Notes: a model not told the origin generated them from the sequence alone. A stretch of DNA of 64,000 nt from Cryomorphaceae bacterium (GCA_003565555.1 PXBH01000126.1:1-64000), one strand, 5' to 3'. Shown: positions 28,346 to 37,691, counted from the first letter of the stretch. Numbers and translations: made by a program.

Positions 28346-29830
28346 TCAAAATTTCCTCAAAATGCCTGTCAACCTCTTCAATATGGGTCTCATATGAATC
28401 GGGTGCACACCTGAATATCCGAAAATGAGACCGTCCTTTACGGGAGCTTCGATGTAGCACTTACTGAGGGCATGCGCGATGATGCCTTTCTCGGCGAGAG
28501 CCGAGGTGACTTTGGTATCACGGACATCGCTTTTCAGCAGTGTCGTGATGTGAAGTGACGGTCGGTTGCACGGCAGCGGGGTGAGGTAGTCTGAGAGCTC
28601 CGCCTCAATAAATTCAGAAAACAGGGCATGGCGTTCACTTGCTTCTCTCGCCACTGTTTCCAGATGTTCATGGAGATAGTTTTTCTCAATAAAGCCGCGC
28701 AGTACTACTTGGACTGTGGGTGAAACAAACCTGTGAGAATGCATCACCATCGCGTGAAATTCCTTGACAAGGTGCATGGGTACGATGACGAAGCCCACAC
28801 GGATACTCGGGTGCAAAATACGGTTAAAGGTGCCGAGATAGAAGGTACGGTCTGCTCTGTCGAGCCCGAAGATCGGCTTGCCGTCACGACGGGGATAGTT
28901 GATCTCATTCTCGTAGTCGTTTTCTATAATGTAAAGCCCTTTTTCATCTGCAAGTTCCAAGATTTCCGCTTTTCGCTCATCGCTCATGGGGGTTCCTGTA
29001 GGGTAGTGCTGAGAAGGGGTGAGATGAATGAGTTTTGCTTGCGGTGTGATTTTGCGGCGTATTTCTTCTGTCATCATTCCGCTCCCGTCGACCCCTACAC
29101 CTGTGACATCCGCCCGCAGACCTTTGAACACGGAATGTGCATTGGGAAAAGTGGGGTTTTCAAGAAAAACCTGATCGCCGGGGTTGAGCATCAAATTGCC
29201 GATAAGGTAGAGCGATTGCAGCGAACCGCTTAAGATGAAAACTTGGCGGTAATCACATTTTACGTTGCGCCGCAAGTTGAGGTAATTCGAAATGGTCTTC
29301 CTCAGTACCTCTACACCCGCACCGGCGTAGTAAGAGAGCTCTGAAGCCCGAACAAATTTCCAATATTCATCCGATAGCTTTTTCCAACGTGTGATCGGAA
29401 AAAGGTCCAAAGGAGGAATTCCCGGCCTGAAAGCAATCCCGGGGTCATCTGTGGCATTGATCAAACCCAAATTTTGCCGAAAGGCACAGGCAGCCTCCGA
29501 TACAGAAACATAGTTCGTGCCCGGAGCCCTGTTGTCTGTTGCGAAGTAATCCGCATTGCCCGGTGATACGACACGGTGTCCGGAACCGACCACGGAATCG
29601 AGCAGACCCTCCAGTTTCAGCAAATCATACACCTTTACAATGGTACTCCGCGATACCCCGAGACTGTCCGAAAGCGCTCGGGTGGGCGGCAGTTCGCATT
29701 CGTCAGGCAATTCCCCTGAGAGAATTTTTTCCTTTATAGTGCTGTAAATCCGCCGGTACTTGGCGGTTTTCGTGCCACCTGCAGCGGGGCTTATCGGAGC
29801 GGGGCAGATTTTTTCGGGTGCGATCTTCAT
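28346..29830 (-). CDS. MocR-family regulator (GntR HTH + aminotransferase fold) lacking the PLP lysine
   Basis: Of 494 residues, residues about 25-95 are a GntR winged helix (IYSTIKEKILSGELPDECEL-PPTRALSDSLGVSRSTIVKV). Residues 125-494 are a fold-type I aminotransferase domain with the YPTGTPMSDERKAEILELAD and IIENDYENEINYP segments. The PLP Schiff-base lysine lies in a GTFSK motif in this family; here the aligned sequence is FYLGTFNRILHPSIRVGF, with Arg for Lys (codon CGT). Aldimine chemistry should therefore be lost and it may sense ligand otherwise. It is divergent, 91 bp away, from the DcuC-IadA operon, which it probably controls. Confidence 0.9.
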   Translation of the reverse strand: MKIAPEKICPAPISPAAGGTKTAKYRRIYSTIKEKILSGELPDECELPPTRALSDSLGVSRSTIVKVYDLLKLEGLLDSVVGSGHRVVSPGNADYFATDNRAPGTNYVSVSEAACAFRQNLGLINATDDPGIAFRPGIPPLDLFPITRWKKLSDEYWKFVRASELSYYAGAGVEVLRKTISNYLNLRRNVKCDYRQVFILSGSLQSLYLIGNLMLNPGDQVFLENPTFPNAHSVFKGLRADVTGVGVDGSGMMTEEIRRKITPQAKLIHLTPSQHYPTGTPMSDERKAEILELADEKGLYIIENDYENEINYPRRDGKPIFGLDRADRTFYLGTFNRILHPSIRVGFVIVPMHLVKEFHAMVMHSHRFVSPTVQVVLRGFIEKNYLHEHLETVAREASERHALFSEFIEAELSDYLTPLPCNRPSLHITTLLKSDVRDTKVTSALAEKGIIAHALSKCYIEAPVKDGLIFGYSGVHPIHMRPILKRLTGILRKF

Positions 29831-29836
29831 AAAATG

Positions 29837-29875
29837 GGTATGTAAAAATACAGATAATCGGTATGCTTTTTACAT
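29837..29875. promoter_or_regulatory. Candidate MocR operator: direct and inverted repeats between divergent genes
   Basis: GGTATG occurs twice 23 bp apart (29837-29842 and 29860-29865), about two helical turns. A perfect 9-bp inverted repeat, ATGTAAAAA (29840-29848) and TTTTTACAT (29867-29875), overlaps them. The site lies just upstream of the regulator start codon and 50-80 bp before the DcuC gene. Known MocR regulators such as GabR bind direct repeats near divergent promoters; assigning this as the operator is inference. Confidence 0.5.
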
Positions 29876-29921
29876 CTCATTTCTGAATTATTTTGACCTT
29901 ACGCCTGTCAGATAAAATTTC

Positions 29922-31289
29922 ATGAGCATTGCGGGTCCCATACTATCTGTTGTTTTTATCGCTGTTGTAGCGTTTATGCTTTTGAAAAAGTATTACCCAC
30001 ATGCGGTATTGCTTTTGGCAGGGCTGCTTATGTATGTCGCGGCTCACCTGCTCGGATACCAAACTGTACCGCTTTATGAAACGACGGGCCACATCGGATT
30101 CGACCTATTCGCGCTCATCAGGGAATCATTTGCGCAGACCAATGCCGGCGTTGGGCTGCTTATCATGGCCATCGGAGGATTTGTGGCCTATATCAATGCG
30201 ATCGGTGCGAGCCGGGCCTTGGTCAATGTGGCCGTGAGACCGCTGAATCTGCTCAGGAAGTATCCCCTTGCGGCGGCTTCGGCAGTGATTCCCATCAGTC
30301 AGGTACTTTTCGCAGCCATACCGTCGGCAGCGGGATTGGGTTTGCTTCTGATGGCGTCGGTCTTCCCCATTTTGGTCACCTTGGGGGTGAGCCGTCTTTC
30401 TGCTGTATCCGTGATTACTGCGTCCACGGCAATGGGCTTGGGTCCCGCTTCAGCCATTACCGTAAGGGCATCGGATATTGCCGACCTTCCTCCCGTAGAA
30501 TATTTCGCTGCAAGCCAATTGCCTTTGTTTATACCCCTATCAGTTTTTTTGAGTGTGGTTTATTTCATCGTGAACCGTCACTTCGACCGCACGTCACCCC
30601 CCGAAGCTCCCTCAAAAACCTATGACGAGAAATCTGCCCATGAACAGGCCCCGCCCGTTTACGCCGTTATCCCTGTTCTGCCCATATTGTTGCTGCTGAT
30701 TTTTTCCGAAGTCACCGGAATAACGGACGGGGCTGTGACCCTCGATACCACCACGGCTATGTTTGTGAGTCTGGCTCTTGCTATGGTTTTCGAGTGGATC
30801 CGCAAGCGAAAATTCGGTGCCGTTCTGGCCTCCCTGAAGGAATTTTGGAACGGCATGGGAAATATTTTCAAAACAGTGGTGACCTTGATCATCGCTGCCG
30901 AGATTTTTTCCGGAGGGCTCATAGCTCTGGGATTTATTGACGGGATGCTGCTGCTTTCCGACAATTTCGGATTCGGATATGTCGGTTTCGGGATCGTGCT
31001 TTCCGCCATGATTTTTCTTTCTGCCATGCTCATGGGAAGCGGCAATGCGGCCTTTTTTTCCTTCGGCCCGCTCGTGCCTGACATCGCTGCCAAGCTCGGG
31101 GTCAGTTCCGTTTCCCTCATCTTACCCATGAACTTTGCCGCCTCAATGGGTCGGACGGTTTCCCCCGTGGCGGGGGTGATTATTGCCACGGCAGAAATTG
31201 CTGAAGTTAATGTTTTTCAACTCGTTAAGCGTAATTTGGTGCCGGTGATTTCCGCTTTTCTATTCATGTTAATCATTCATTTTTTATGA
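29922..31289 (+). CDS. dcuC: DcuC-family C4-dicarboxylate transporter
   Basis: The 455-residue inner-membrane protein has about 12 hydrophobic helices. It aligns well, from memory, with E. coli DcuC: GGFVAYINAIGAS, AGLGLLLMASVFPILVTLGVSR, MGSGNAAFFSFGPLVPDIA and GRTVSPVAGVIIATAEIAEV. Family members transport fumarate, succinate, malate or aspartate. The stop codon overlaps the start of the isoaspartyl dipeptidase gene, so the products should be made together. Here the substrate may be aspartate or an aspartyl dipeptide. It begins the operon downstream of the MocR divergent region. Confidence 0.88.
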   Translation: MSIAGPILSVVFIAVVAFMLLKKYYPHAVLLLAGLLMYVAAHLLGYQTVPLYETTGHIGFDLFALIRESFAQTNAGVGLLIMAIGGFVAYINAIGASRALVNVAVRPLNLLRKYPLAAASAVIPISQVLFAAIPSAAGLGLLLMASVFPILVTLGVSRLSAVSVITASTAMGLGPASAITVRASDIADLPPVEYFAASQLPLFIPLSVFLSVVYFIVNRHFDRTSPPEAPSKTYDEKSAHEQAPPVYAVIPVLPILLLLIFSEVTGITDGAVTLDTTTAMFVSLALAMVFEWIRKRKFGAVLASLKEFWNGMGNIFKTVVTLIIAAEIFSGGLIALGFIDGMLLLSDNFGFGYVGFGIVLSAMIFLSAMLMGSGNAAFFSFGPLVPDIAAKLGVSSVSLILPMNFAASMGRTVSPVAGVIIATAEIAEVNVFQLVKRNLVPVISAFLFMLIIHFL

Positions 31290-32428
31290 TGCTTTTGATA
31301 AAAAATGCACAGGTTTTTGACCCCGAGGAGCGGGGTCTCAAAGATATTCTCGTCGCGGCGGGGCGCATTATCGCCGTTGAAGGGCGAATCGACCCTCATC
31401 CGCTTTTTCAAATTTGGGATGCCGAAGGGAAAACCGTCACCCCGGGCTTTATCGATCAGCACATCCACATCATCGGGGCGGGCGGAAAGCGCGGCTTCGC
31501 CAGCATGACCCCCGAAATTCCCATGACGGAGCTGATTGCCTGCGGTACAACCACGGTGGTGGGTCTCCTCGGTACAGATGCATCAACGCGCAGCATTCAT
31601 ACGCTCTATGCGAAATGCAAAGCACTTGATGCGGAGGGCATCACGGCCTACATGTACACGGGATATTTCGGTCTGGAGCCGAAGCACATTTTGGATAATG
31701 TACAGGATGAAATGATCTTTATCGATAAGGTGCTCGGGTGCAAAATTGCCATCAGCGATGTACGCTCTTCTTATCCGACCGACCTCGAACTGCTCCGAGT
31801 GCTCAGGCAGGTACGGGTAGGCGGCATGATCGGCAATAAAAAAGGAATCATGCACATTCACCTCGGCGCGCTTGAGGCCAAAATCGACAGCCTGATTCGC
31901 ATTGTAAAGGACCACGGATTTCCGATTGCCAATATTTCCCCCACGCATATGGGCCGCACGAAAGATCTTCTGGAGCAGGGGGTGACTTTCGCAAAAATGG
32001 GCGGTATGATCGACATATCCACGGGCGGCACGAACTACACTGAACCCTGCGAAGCCATTATGCACGCATTGGATCTGGGTGCCTCCATTGATAAAATTAC
32101 CCTGAGCAGCGACGGGTATACCTGCCTTGACAGGAAAGATGAAAACGGGAAGGTAATCGGTATTCGCAAGGCTCCCTTTGACCAAAACATCGTGCAGGCG
32201 CTGAAGTTGGCACAAAACGGATTGTCCCTCACCGATGCCCTGAAGACGGTAACCCTGAACCCCGCGACCAATCTCGGCCTGGAAGGAAAGGGACGCATCA
32301 CCGCGGGGGCTGACGCCGATTTCTGCTGCTTTGACGAGGGTTTGAATCTCACCGATGTCTTTGCCCGCGGAAAAAAAATGATGTCTGAAGGAAAAGTCAC
32401 TGCTGCAAACTCATTCGACGCACCGTGA
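31286..32428 (+). CDS. iadA: Isoaspartyl dipeptidase (beta-aspartyl peptidase)
   Basis: The 380-residue amidohydrolase lacks a signal peptide, so it should be cytoplasmic. Motifs: metal ligands in GFIDQHIHIIGAGGKRGF (His59, His61), carboxylated Lys in LGCKIAISDVRSSYP (near 153), further His in MHIHLGALEAK and SPTHMGR, and catalytic Asp in ITLSSDGYTC (near 276). This matches E. coli IadA, which hydrolyses beta-aspartyl dipeptides including those from damaged proteins or cyanophycin. The ATGA overlap with the transporter gene upstream and GTGA overlap with the porin downstream mark a translationally coupled operon. Length is close to the family norm of about 390. Confidence 0.93.
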   Translation: MMLLIKNAQVFDPEERGLKDILVAAGRIIAVEGRIDPHPLFQIWDAEGKTVTPGFIDQHIHIIGAGGKRGFASMTPEIPMTELIACGTTTVVGLLGTDASTRSIHTLYAKCKALDAEGITAYMYTGYFGLEPKHILDNVQDEMIFIDKVLGCKIAISDVRSSYPTDLELLRVLRQVRVGGMIGNKKGIMHIHLGALEAKIDSLIRIVKDHGFPIANISPTHMGRTKDLLEQGVTFAKMGGMIDISTGGTNYTEPCEAIMHALDLGASIDKITLSSDGYTCLDRKDENGKVIGIRKAPFDQNIVQALKLAQNGLSLTDALKTVTLNPATNLGLEGKGRITAGADADFCCFDEGLNLTDVFARGKKMMSEGKVTAANSFDAP

Positions 32429-33759
32429 GCCTGAATACCTCGCATATCAGATGCTTCCTGCTGCTCTCGACCGTTGTTGTCGCTGCAACGGCTGCTTTTT
32501 CTCAGGAAGGCGTGATCGTGAACACATACACGCACGGCGAAGGCTATAATTTTACCACCTATGACGATGACGATTACAGTATCGCCATTTCAGGATTCGT
32601 GCAGCCGTCATACGAACGGAAGTTCTACACCGACCACGATTTTGATGAACCCGCGCAGCGTTTCAGAATGCGCAGGTTACGCTTGCGCTACACGGGCAGG
32701 GCAGCACAGGAAAGGATCATCTGGCGGCTTCAGGGCGAGTTCAGCGGAAACCTCGAGGGCGATGCTACCATTGCTCGGTTTTTGACCGATGCATGGGTGG
32801 GATACCGGCTTAACCGCAGATGGATGCTTCGTGCAGGTCAAAAGAACACACCCACGGACAACCGTCAGCTCCTCATACGTTCGCACTCTCTTCAGCTCGT
32901 TGAGCGCAGCAGAATCACCGGCGCTTTCAGTACCATCCGTGAGTTCGGGATGTTTCTCGACGGTACCGTGCCGATGGGGCGGGGGATGTATATGCGCCCG
33001 AGTGTGGTAGTGACCAACGGAGACGGGCCCAATGCCTTTGATGCGGATTTCGGAGGACTTAAGTACGGCGGCCGCCTCGATTTTTTGCCCTTCGGACTTT
33101 TCACCAACCTCGGTCAATTTCACGAAATGGATATGATGCGCGAACAGGTGCCGCGTTTGGTATTCGGTGTGACCTACAGCTACAACCAAGGCGTGAGCAG
33201 CCGCAGGGGCCGTGAGAGCGGAAGCATTCTTTACCTGAATGACGCCAATGAATTTTCCCTGCCCGATTTCGAAAAAATCGGTGCTGACTTCCTCTTTAAA
33301 TACCGCGGGTTTTCTGCGCTCGGTGAGTTTGTGACCACCCGCGCCTACGTGCCTTCAGACATCACCCAACGCATTAGAAACGACGGCTCGATTACGGGTA
33401 CTTTTCCCGTGGGCGACACCGATGATATGGTGAACTATGTGAAGGGGCGGATGATGCTCGGCACCGGAATTATGGTGCAGGCAGGCTATCTTTTCAAAAA
33501 CCGCTTTTCTGTGGATGCACGCTACACCAATCTGGATGCGGATGCACATTCTTTCCTGAACAACGGTACTTTTTACAACCGACCGAACTACTACACCTTC
33601 GGAGTCGCGCAGCATTTCGGCAAATTTTACGGTGCCAAGATACAGGCTTCAATGACCTTCGTCGATGTGAATCCGGGGTCCAATGACATCAACGGCGCAG
33701 GCAATCCCATGACGGGAAATGAATGGATATTCCGTTTTATCACCTCAATTGCATTTTGA
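32425..33759 (+). CDS. OprO/P-type outer-membrane porin, copy 1
   Basis: The 444-residue protein starts at a GTG overlapping the iadA stop. A signal peptide (CFLLLSTVVVAATAAFSQEG) precedes a barrel of the phosphate-selective porin O/P family: SIAISGFVQPSYERKFYTD, RFRMRRLRLRYTGRAAQERI, LTDAWVGYRLNRRWMLRAGQ, FGGLKYGGRLDFLP, ending NEWIFRFITSIAF with a terminal Phe. Bacteroidota members are not confined to phosphate; context suggests uptake of anionic peptides or aspartate. A related porin gene lies two genes downstream. Confidence 0.87.
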   Translation: MSLNTSHIRCFLLLSTVVVAATAAFSQEGVIVNTYTHGEGYNFTTYDDDDYSIAISGFVQPSYERKFYTDHDFDEPAQRFRMRRLRLRYTGRAAQERIIWRLQGEFSGNLEGDATIARFLTDAWVGYRLNRRWMLRAGQKNTPTDNRQLLIRSHSLQLVERSRITGAFSTIREFGMFLDGTVPMGRGMYMRPSVVVTNGDGPNAFDADFGGLKYGGRLDFLPFGLFTNLGQFHEMDMMREQVPRLVFGVTYSYNQGVSSRRGRESGSILYLNDANEFSLPDFEKIGADFLFKYRGFSALGEFVTTRAYVPSDITQRIRNDGSITGTFPVGDTDDMVNYVKGRMMLGTGIMVQAGYLFKNRFSVDARYTNLDADAHSFLNNGTFYNRPNYYTFGVAQHFGKFYGAKIQASMTFVDVNPGSNDINGAGNPMTGNEWIFRFITSIAF

Positions 33760-33760
33760 T

Positions 33761-35320
33761 ATGAAGCGCCTTCTTACACTCCTGTTTTCTGTCGCAGCGA
33801 TTATTCTGTTCGCCCAGCCCAATCCGCAGAGCAGAAAGGTGACGGAGAAATTCTTCCCTGATTTCGACATTTATATGCCCACACCGGCATTTTCCGCTGT
33901 CAACCGACAGAATGATTTTCGGGCCTTCACCGATCATGAGGCAATGATGGAATACATCACCCGAAAGCACGCGGAGCATCCTGAATTTCTCAGTTACACC
34001 TACATCGGTGAATCTCAAAAAGGAAAGTCCGTGCCTATGCTCACGCTGACCAACAAGGCCGTGCGCAGCGATAAAATACGCGTATGGATGCAGGGCGGCC
34101 TGCACGGCGATGAGCCCGCAAGCACTGAGTGTCTTCTTTATCTGATCCACATGTTGTTAGAAACGGATAGCTTACGTCCTTTACTCGATCACGTTGAGCT
34201 CAGAATGGTTCCCATGGCCAATGTAGACGGCTGCGACAGACTCCACCGTCATGCGGCCAACGGACTCGACCTCAATAGGGACCAAACCAAATTGGATGCA
34301 CCGGAATCCGTTTTCCTCAAGTGGGCCTTCACTGAATTCAATGCCGAAGTGGCGCTTGATTTCCATGAGTTTCGCTCCTATCGCCGCCATTTTGCCAAGC
34401 TCAGCGATTGGGGTGTTACCACGAAGTACGATGTGATGTTTCTCTACAGCGGAAACCTCAATGTGGATGCAGGTCTTCGACAACTTACCAAGTCGCATTT
34501 TGTTGAGCCTGCAAAGTCCGCTCTGGATACCTATGAGTTGCGACACAGCGATTATTTTACCTCTCGGGAAGTGCACGGAGAAATTCAGTTTAACCGCGGA
34601 GCCACCAATCCCCGTTCGAGCGCCACTTCTTACGCCTTGACCAACTGTGTATCCTCGTTGATTGAGGTGCGCGGAGTGGCCCTGGGCCGCACCTCCTACA
34701 AGAGACGTGTTTTTACTGGATATGCCATTGCTATGTCCTACCTGCGCTCGGCGGTAGAAAATGTCGACGCGGTAAGGGCAGCCATCGTCGAGGCCGATCA
34801 AAATACCGCACCGCCGGTAGTGAAGGCAACGCGTACCTTGGTGGGAGAAGAGGTTCCCTTTATTGATTTGGCCCGAAATGAGTACGTCTCGCTGCCTTCC
34901 GTGGTGCGAGATGCATGGCTTTCGAAACCCTTGCTGGTAAGAGATGAGCCCGAAGCCTACCTTATTCTGCCCGGACATGACAAAGCTGTTGCCAACTTGC
35001 GCGTTCTGGGCCTGGAGGTCGAAGTATTAGCAGCGGAAGCAGAAGTTTCGGTAGAATCCTACAAGGTGACCCGGTACCGCAGGAGTCCTTTCAAATACGA
35101 AGGGGTTCATCTGCAAACGGTTGAAACGGACACAGAAGAAATGCTCCGACGCTTTCCGCCCGGTACGAGCCGCGTTCGCGTCAATCAGAAGTACGGCAAT
35201 ATGCTCGCCGAACTGCTGGAGCCTGAAGCGGGGAGCAGTTTTGTGTTTTTTGAAGTGATCAAAACACGGCTCGGGGCCGAATTGCCCGTGTTCCGTGAAG
35301 TTAAAAGTAAGAATCCCTAA
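33761..35320 (+). CDS. Exported M14-family zinc carboxypeptidase
   Basis: The 519-residue protein begins at the ATG one base after the porin stop codon; signal peptide LLTLLFSVAAIILFAQPNPQ. The M14 zinc ligands are visible: HGDEPAS (His115, Glu118) and DFHEFRS (His202), plus substrate-binding NR in LDLNRDQTK (172-173) and a catalytic Glu in CVSSLIEVRG. The C-terminal 150 residues (from APPVVKATRTLVGEEVPF) form a separate beta domain. It should act in the periplasm or at the surface, trimming C-terminal residues from peptides before uptake. Overlapping stop/start (TAATG) links it to the next porin gene. Confidence 0.9.
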   Translation: MKRLLTLLFSVAAIILFAQPNPQSRKVTEKFFPDFDIYMPTPAFSAVNRQNDFRAFTDHEAMMEYITRKHAEHPEFLSYTYIGESQKGKSVPMLTLTNKAVRSDKIRVWMQGGLHGDEPASTECLLYLIHMLLETDSLRPLLDHVELRMVPMANVDGCDRLHRHAANGLDLNRDQTKLDAPESVFLKWAFTEFNAEVALDFHEFRSYRRHFAKLSDWGVTTKYDVMFLYSGNLNVDAGLRQLTKSHFVEPAKSALDTYELRHSDYFTSREVHGEIQFNRGATNPRSSATSYALTNCVSSLIEVRGVALGRTSYKRRVFTGYAIAMSYLRSAVENVDAVRAAIVEADQNTAPPVVKATRTLVGEEVPFIDLARNEYVSLPSVVRDAWLSKPLLVRDEPEAYLILPGHDKAVANLRVLGLEVEVLAAEAEVSVESYKVTRYRRSPFKYEGVHLQTVETDTEEMLRRFPPGTSRVRVNQKYGNMLAELLEPEAGSSFVFFEVIKTRLGAELPVFREVKSKNP

Positions 35321-36555
35321 TGCCCGTCAGTATGGTAACGCGAAGAGTACTCTTATTTTTGGCCGTGACGGCCGCATTTCATGTCTCCGGGCAAATCAGG
35401 CCTGCTCAAAATACCGCCGATTTCGAACTGGGTACGGGACTGAACTTTATGTTTAATGACAGTACCTATCAATTTCGGATGAGCGGCATGGTTCAGCCTT
35501 ATTTCGGCGCGGAATGGGTACAGGGTGAATCTCCCGACTATTTCCTCAATCCGAAGCGGGCCTATCTGAACTTTTACGGAAAGGCAGCCAAAGAGAAAGT
35601 CAGTTTCTTTTTTCAGCTTGATTTCAGCGACCTGAATTCTCTGTTGGATGCATGGGTAGCCTTTCATCCCACAGACGGACTCAATATCACCCTGGGGCAG
35701 AAGCAAACCATTGCCAACAACCGCGAAATGATGATGATGGAAGACCGTCTCGTATTTGCCGACCGCAGTCTGCTGAGCACAGCCTACAGCCGCACGGGTC
35801 GAGAGTTTGGCGTGTATGTGGATTATTCCGTCGCCATCGACCATGTGGTACTTGTGCCCCAAGCAGCGATAACAAGCGGGGACGGAAGAAATTCCTTCGG
35901 CGCAAATTCACGCGATGTGGATTTCGGAGGTGTGAAGTATGCAGGCCGTCTGGACGTGTACCCGATGGGGATGTTTGCCCCCGGAAATAACGGTCAGGTA
36001 GCCGACCTTGCACATGAAGATCGGATTAAAGCCGTGATCGGCGGTGCCGCATCGTATAATGTCGGGGCTACCGACGCGGTGGGAGAGGGCCACGGCAATT
36101 TTTTCCTTTTTGACCGTGACGGCAACCGCTCATTGGGGGATTATCGGCAACTATTTGCCGATGTGTTGATAAAGTACAGAGGGTTTTCCTTCTTGGGTGA
36201 ATATGCCGTGGCCACTGCCACGGGGCTCGACGAGGTTTTTCCGACCGAGGCAGGAGTCAACCCGCTTTTCCCTACCGAAATAGCACGGTATTTTGCCCTG
36301 GGAACCGGGTTCAATTTGCAGGCGGGATACGTAACGCACTCGGGGTACGGATTGGACGGCAGGTTTTTCGGGGTGTCCCCGGAGTATAATCAGAATCCCG
36401 AATCCTTGATCAGGCAGCAGACGGGTTGGTCCATGGGCTTTTCTAAATATTTCAAAGGTCAAGCGGCAAAAGTATCCCTGGCCTACACCGCCCTCGACCG
36501 CCCCGAAGGCGGTACAACGAGCATCGGCGAATTGCTCTTTCAAGTGATTTTTTAA
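35320..36555 (+). CDS. OprO/P-type outer-membrane porin, copy 2
   Basis: The 411-residue protein has a signal peptide (RRVLLFLAVTAAFHVSGQIR). Barrel strands are FRMSGMVQPYFGAEWV, KRAYLNFYGKAAKEKVSFFF, LLDAWVAFHPTDGLNITLGQ, and FGGVKYAGRLDVYPMG, closely paralleling the other porin in this operon. The terminal strand ends LLFQVIF. Two different porins around one exported carboxypeptidase suggest differing outer-membrane substrates or sites, for example peptide entry. Substrate specificity cannot be read from sequence. Confidence 0.85.
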   Translation: MPVSMVTRRVLLFLAVTAAFHVSGQIRPAQNTADFELGTGLNFMFNDSTYQFRMSGMVQPYFGAEWVQGESPDYFLNPKRAYLNFYGKAAKEKVSFFFQLDFSDLNSLLDAWVAFHPTDGLNITLGQKQTIANNREMMMMEDRLVFADRSLLSTAYSRTGREFGVYVDYSVAIDHVVLVPQAAITSGDGRNSFGANSRDVDFGGVKYAGRLDVYPMGMFAPGNNGQVADLAHEDRIKAVIGGAASYNVGATDAVGEGHGNFFLFDRDGNRSLGDYRQLFADVLIKYRGFSFLGEYAVATATGLDEVFPTEAGVNPLFPTEIARYFALGTGFNLQAGYVTHSGYGLDGRFFGVSPEYNQNPESLIRQQTGWSMGFSKYFKGQAAKVSLAYTALDRPEGGTTSIGELLFQVIF

Positions 36556-36597
36556 TCCGGAAAATCAATGTTTATAAGAATTCAAAAACACAGAACG

Positions 36598-37608
36598 ATG
36601 ACCAAGATGCGCAATTTCATTTTCATTTTTTCCTCAGTTGCGGCGCTATCGGTTTTGTTTACCGCATGTGAGACCGACGATGTCACACCTATTGTAACAT
36701 TGGATGCCTTTGAGACGTCCGTCGATGTGGCGGGAGGTACGGCGGATATCACCGCTCGACTGAACGGCCCTGTGAATGATGAGGTGGCGGTTACCCTCGG
36801 CTATTCAGGCACGGCAACCCTCGGTGAGGATTTTCTGGTGTCAGCCGATGAGATATTAATATCACCGCGTAGTATGGCAGGCACGCTTACCCTAACCGGC
36901 GTGGAAACCGGTGATACCGCCGTCAAGTCGATTACGGCCACCATCGTTTCTGCTCGGAATGCCGTGACAGGCGAGCCTGCTTCCGTCACTTTTGACTTGA
37001 TTGATTGCTTCGGAGATTTCGACGGTGACGGAATTCCGAATTGCGAAGACGAGTGTCCCTTTGAGCCGGGCCCGCCCGAAAACAACGGTTGTCCGTGGCT
37101 CGGTTTGATTTTTAATGAAGTCCTTTATGATCCTCCGCAAGGAATTGCGGGCGACAGTAACGGTGACGGGGTGCGACAACCGCAAGAGGATGAATTTGTG
37201 GAGTTTTACAATTCGAATTTTGAGCTCGATATCAGCGGCTATACGATTTCCGATGATGACATGGTGCGCCATGTCTTCCCTGAAGGTACCATCGTGCCCT
37301 CCAAAGGCGTGGTAGTCGTTTTCGGCGGGGGAGAGCCCACCGGCGATTTCGGAGGAGCCATTGTCCAAACAGCATCAACCGGCCGCCTTAGCCTGAACAG
37401 AGACGGAGATACGTCGACCCTGCGCGACACGGAGGGAAATGTTCTGGATGTTTTTGACATCAATCTTTTTGACAACCGCGCGGGACAGGCATACACGCGA
37501 AATCCCGATATCACGGGCGATTATGAAAAGCACACAGAAATCCCTGAGGCCGAGGGCGCTTTTTTTAGCCCCGGCACACGACTGGACGGAACTGTTTTTG
37601 GACAATGA
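36598..37608 (+). CDS. Lamin-tail-domain lipoprotein
   Basis: The lipoprotein has about 336 residues; the ATG at 36568 would add ten residues before the signal. The lipobox is SVAALSVLFTACETD. A Calx-beta-like domain (ETSVDVAGGTADITARL ... NGPVNDEVAVTLGYSGTATL) comes first. Then a calcium-binding CFGDFDGDGIPNCEDECPFE (thrombospondin type 3-like) leads into an LTD lamin-tail domain (LGLIFNEVLYDPPQG ... DEFVEFYNSNFELDISGY). Such proteins are cell-surface exposed in Bacteroidota. As the last gene of the operon, followed by a terminator, it may bind the peptide substrate, though that is inference. Confidence 0.8.
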   Translation: MTKMRNFIFIFSSVAALSVLFTACETDDVTPIVTLDAFETSVDVAGGTADITARLNGPVNDEVAVTLGYSGTATLGEDFLVSADEILISPRSMAGTLTLTGVETGDTAVKSITATIVSARNAVTGEPASVTFDLIDCFGDFDGDGIPNCEDECPFEPGPPENNGCPWLGLIFNEVLYDPPQGIAGDSNGDGVRQPQEDEFVEFYNSNFELDISGYTISDDDMVRHVFPEGTIVPSKGVVVVFGGGEPTGDFGGAIVQTASTGRLSLNRDGDTSTLRDTEGNVLDVFDINLFDNRAGQAYTRNPDITGDYEKHTEIPEAEGAFFSPGTRLDGTVFGQ

Positions 37609-37691
37609 ACAACGGAGAAGGAGCCTCGCAGTTTTAGGTTTTACAGCTCTATGTGTTAGTGGTGAAGAGGCACTTTTTCGTGTTTGAAAGA

